From contig CAJPSL010000019.1 in the NCBI GenBank assembly GCA_905373315.1, positions 1-7,658 on the forward strand: a DNA stretch of 7,658 nucleotides, written 5' to 3'. This stretch comes from Candidatus Saccharimonadota bacterium. GTDB taxonomy: Bacteria; Patescibacteriota; Saccharimonadia; Saccharimonadales; Saccharimonadaceae. The notes beneath the pieces are model-generated. The model ran no database searches and was not told the DNA's origin. It saw only the letters and a program-made list of their open reading frames with translations. The position numbers and the translations under genes are program-made. Within the stretch, counting starts at the first letter, position 1, and the number at the start of each line of letters is the position of its first letter. Shown here in pieces: positions 7,458-7,658 of this stretch.

Positions 7458-7658
7458 TTATATTTCCTCTGTCAATAAGTCCTTTTCGAACTGCACCATG
7501 CCTTTATAGTCTGCTGAATAGCCAGAAACGTCTGGCAGGTCCAGGGTGGTGATTTTTTGCCAGACGGTGCTAATCAGCTGTGCAAATTCAGCCAATTCTT
7601 CCTCAGAAAACGTGTCTTCCAGGCTGAGGATATCGCCGGTTTTGGTGTCTGGTTCGAC
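7458..7658 (-). CDS. C-terminal end of an unidentified protein (5' partial)
   Basis: The frame is open from the window edge to TAA (7460-7458), giving 66 residues, too short for an automatic full-length call. The sequence is protein-like: acidic, amphipathic, with two likely helices (SEEELAEFAQLISTVWQKI and MVQFEKDLLTEEI) joined by LDLPDVSGYSADYKG. No signal peptide, membrane segment or catalytic motif can be seen in this tail, and I do not recognise the family. It lies upstream of, and on the same strand as, the RNA locus, whose own promoter begins 18 nt after the stop. Confidence 0.75.
   Translation of the reverse strand, partial: VEPDTKTGDILSLEDTFSEEELAEFAQLISTVWQKITTLDLPDVSGYSADYKGMVQFEKDLLTEEI

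Overview
The window looks like the chromosome of a small-genome bacterium. I favour a Patescibacteria/CPR member, most likely Saccharibacteria. That is an inference from the protein style (a tRNA-dihydrouridine synthase with an 'IHLRTKKEMSKVPAHYE' motif, a compact F1 operon, an otherwise unplaceable kinase-like protein) and cannot be verified without a search. TGA is used as a stop, so the UGA=Gly code of Gracilibacteria/Absconditabacteria does not apply.

Layout: (1) 2-3844, plus strand, is the 3' half of an ATP synthase operon: atpA (5' end cut by the window), atpG, atpD and atpC, with 3-14 nt gaps and good Shine-Dalgarno sequences. Together they encode alpha, gamma, beta and epsilon of F1. 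(2) 3871-6422, minus strand, carries three genes: a tRNA-dihydrouridine synthase, a four-helix membrane protein, and a divergent protein with a possible kinase fold. None has a Shine-Dalgarno. Each has a -10 element ending exactly 7 nt before its ATG, so all three look leaderless. (3) 6423-7457 holds about 1 kb with no convincing protein gene but dense RNA secondary structure, best read on the minus strand. A sigma70-type promoter at 7412-7440 starts it. It runs through a three-way-junction domain, a chain of hairpins and a tRNA-like domain whose anticodon arm is replaced by a long hairpin, then an isolated T-arm domain, and ends at an intrinsic terminator at 6449-6482 just before the dus promoter. 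(4) 7458-7658, minus strand, is the C-terminal end of an unidentified protein.

The F1 genes act together as the catalytic head and stalk of ATP synthase. The most interesting part is the structured RNA locus with its anticodon-less tRNA-like element. I could not match it to tmRNA, RNase P RNA, SRP RNA or a known riboswitch by eye. All structures here are hand-folded and need covariance or expression evidence.
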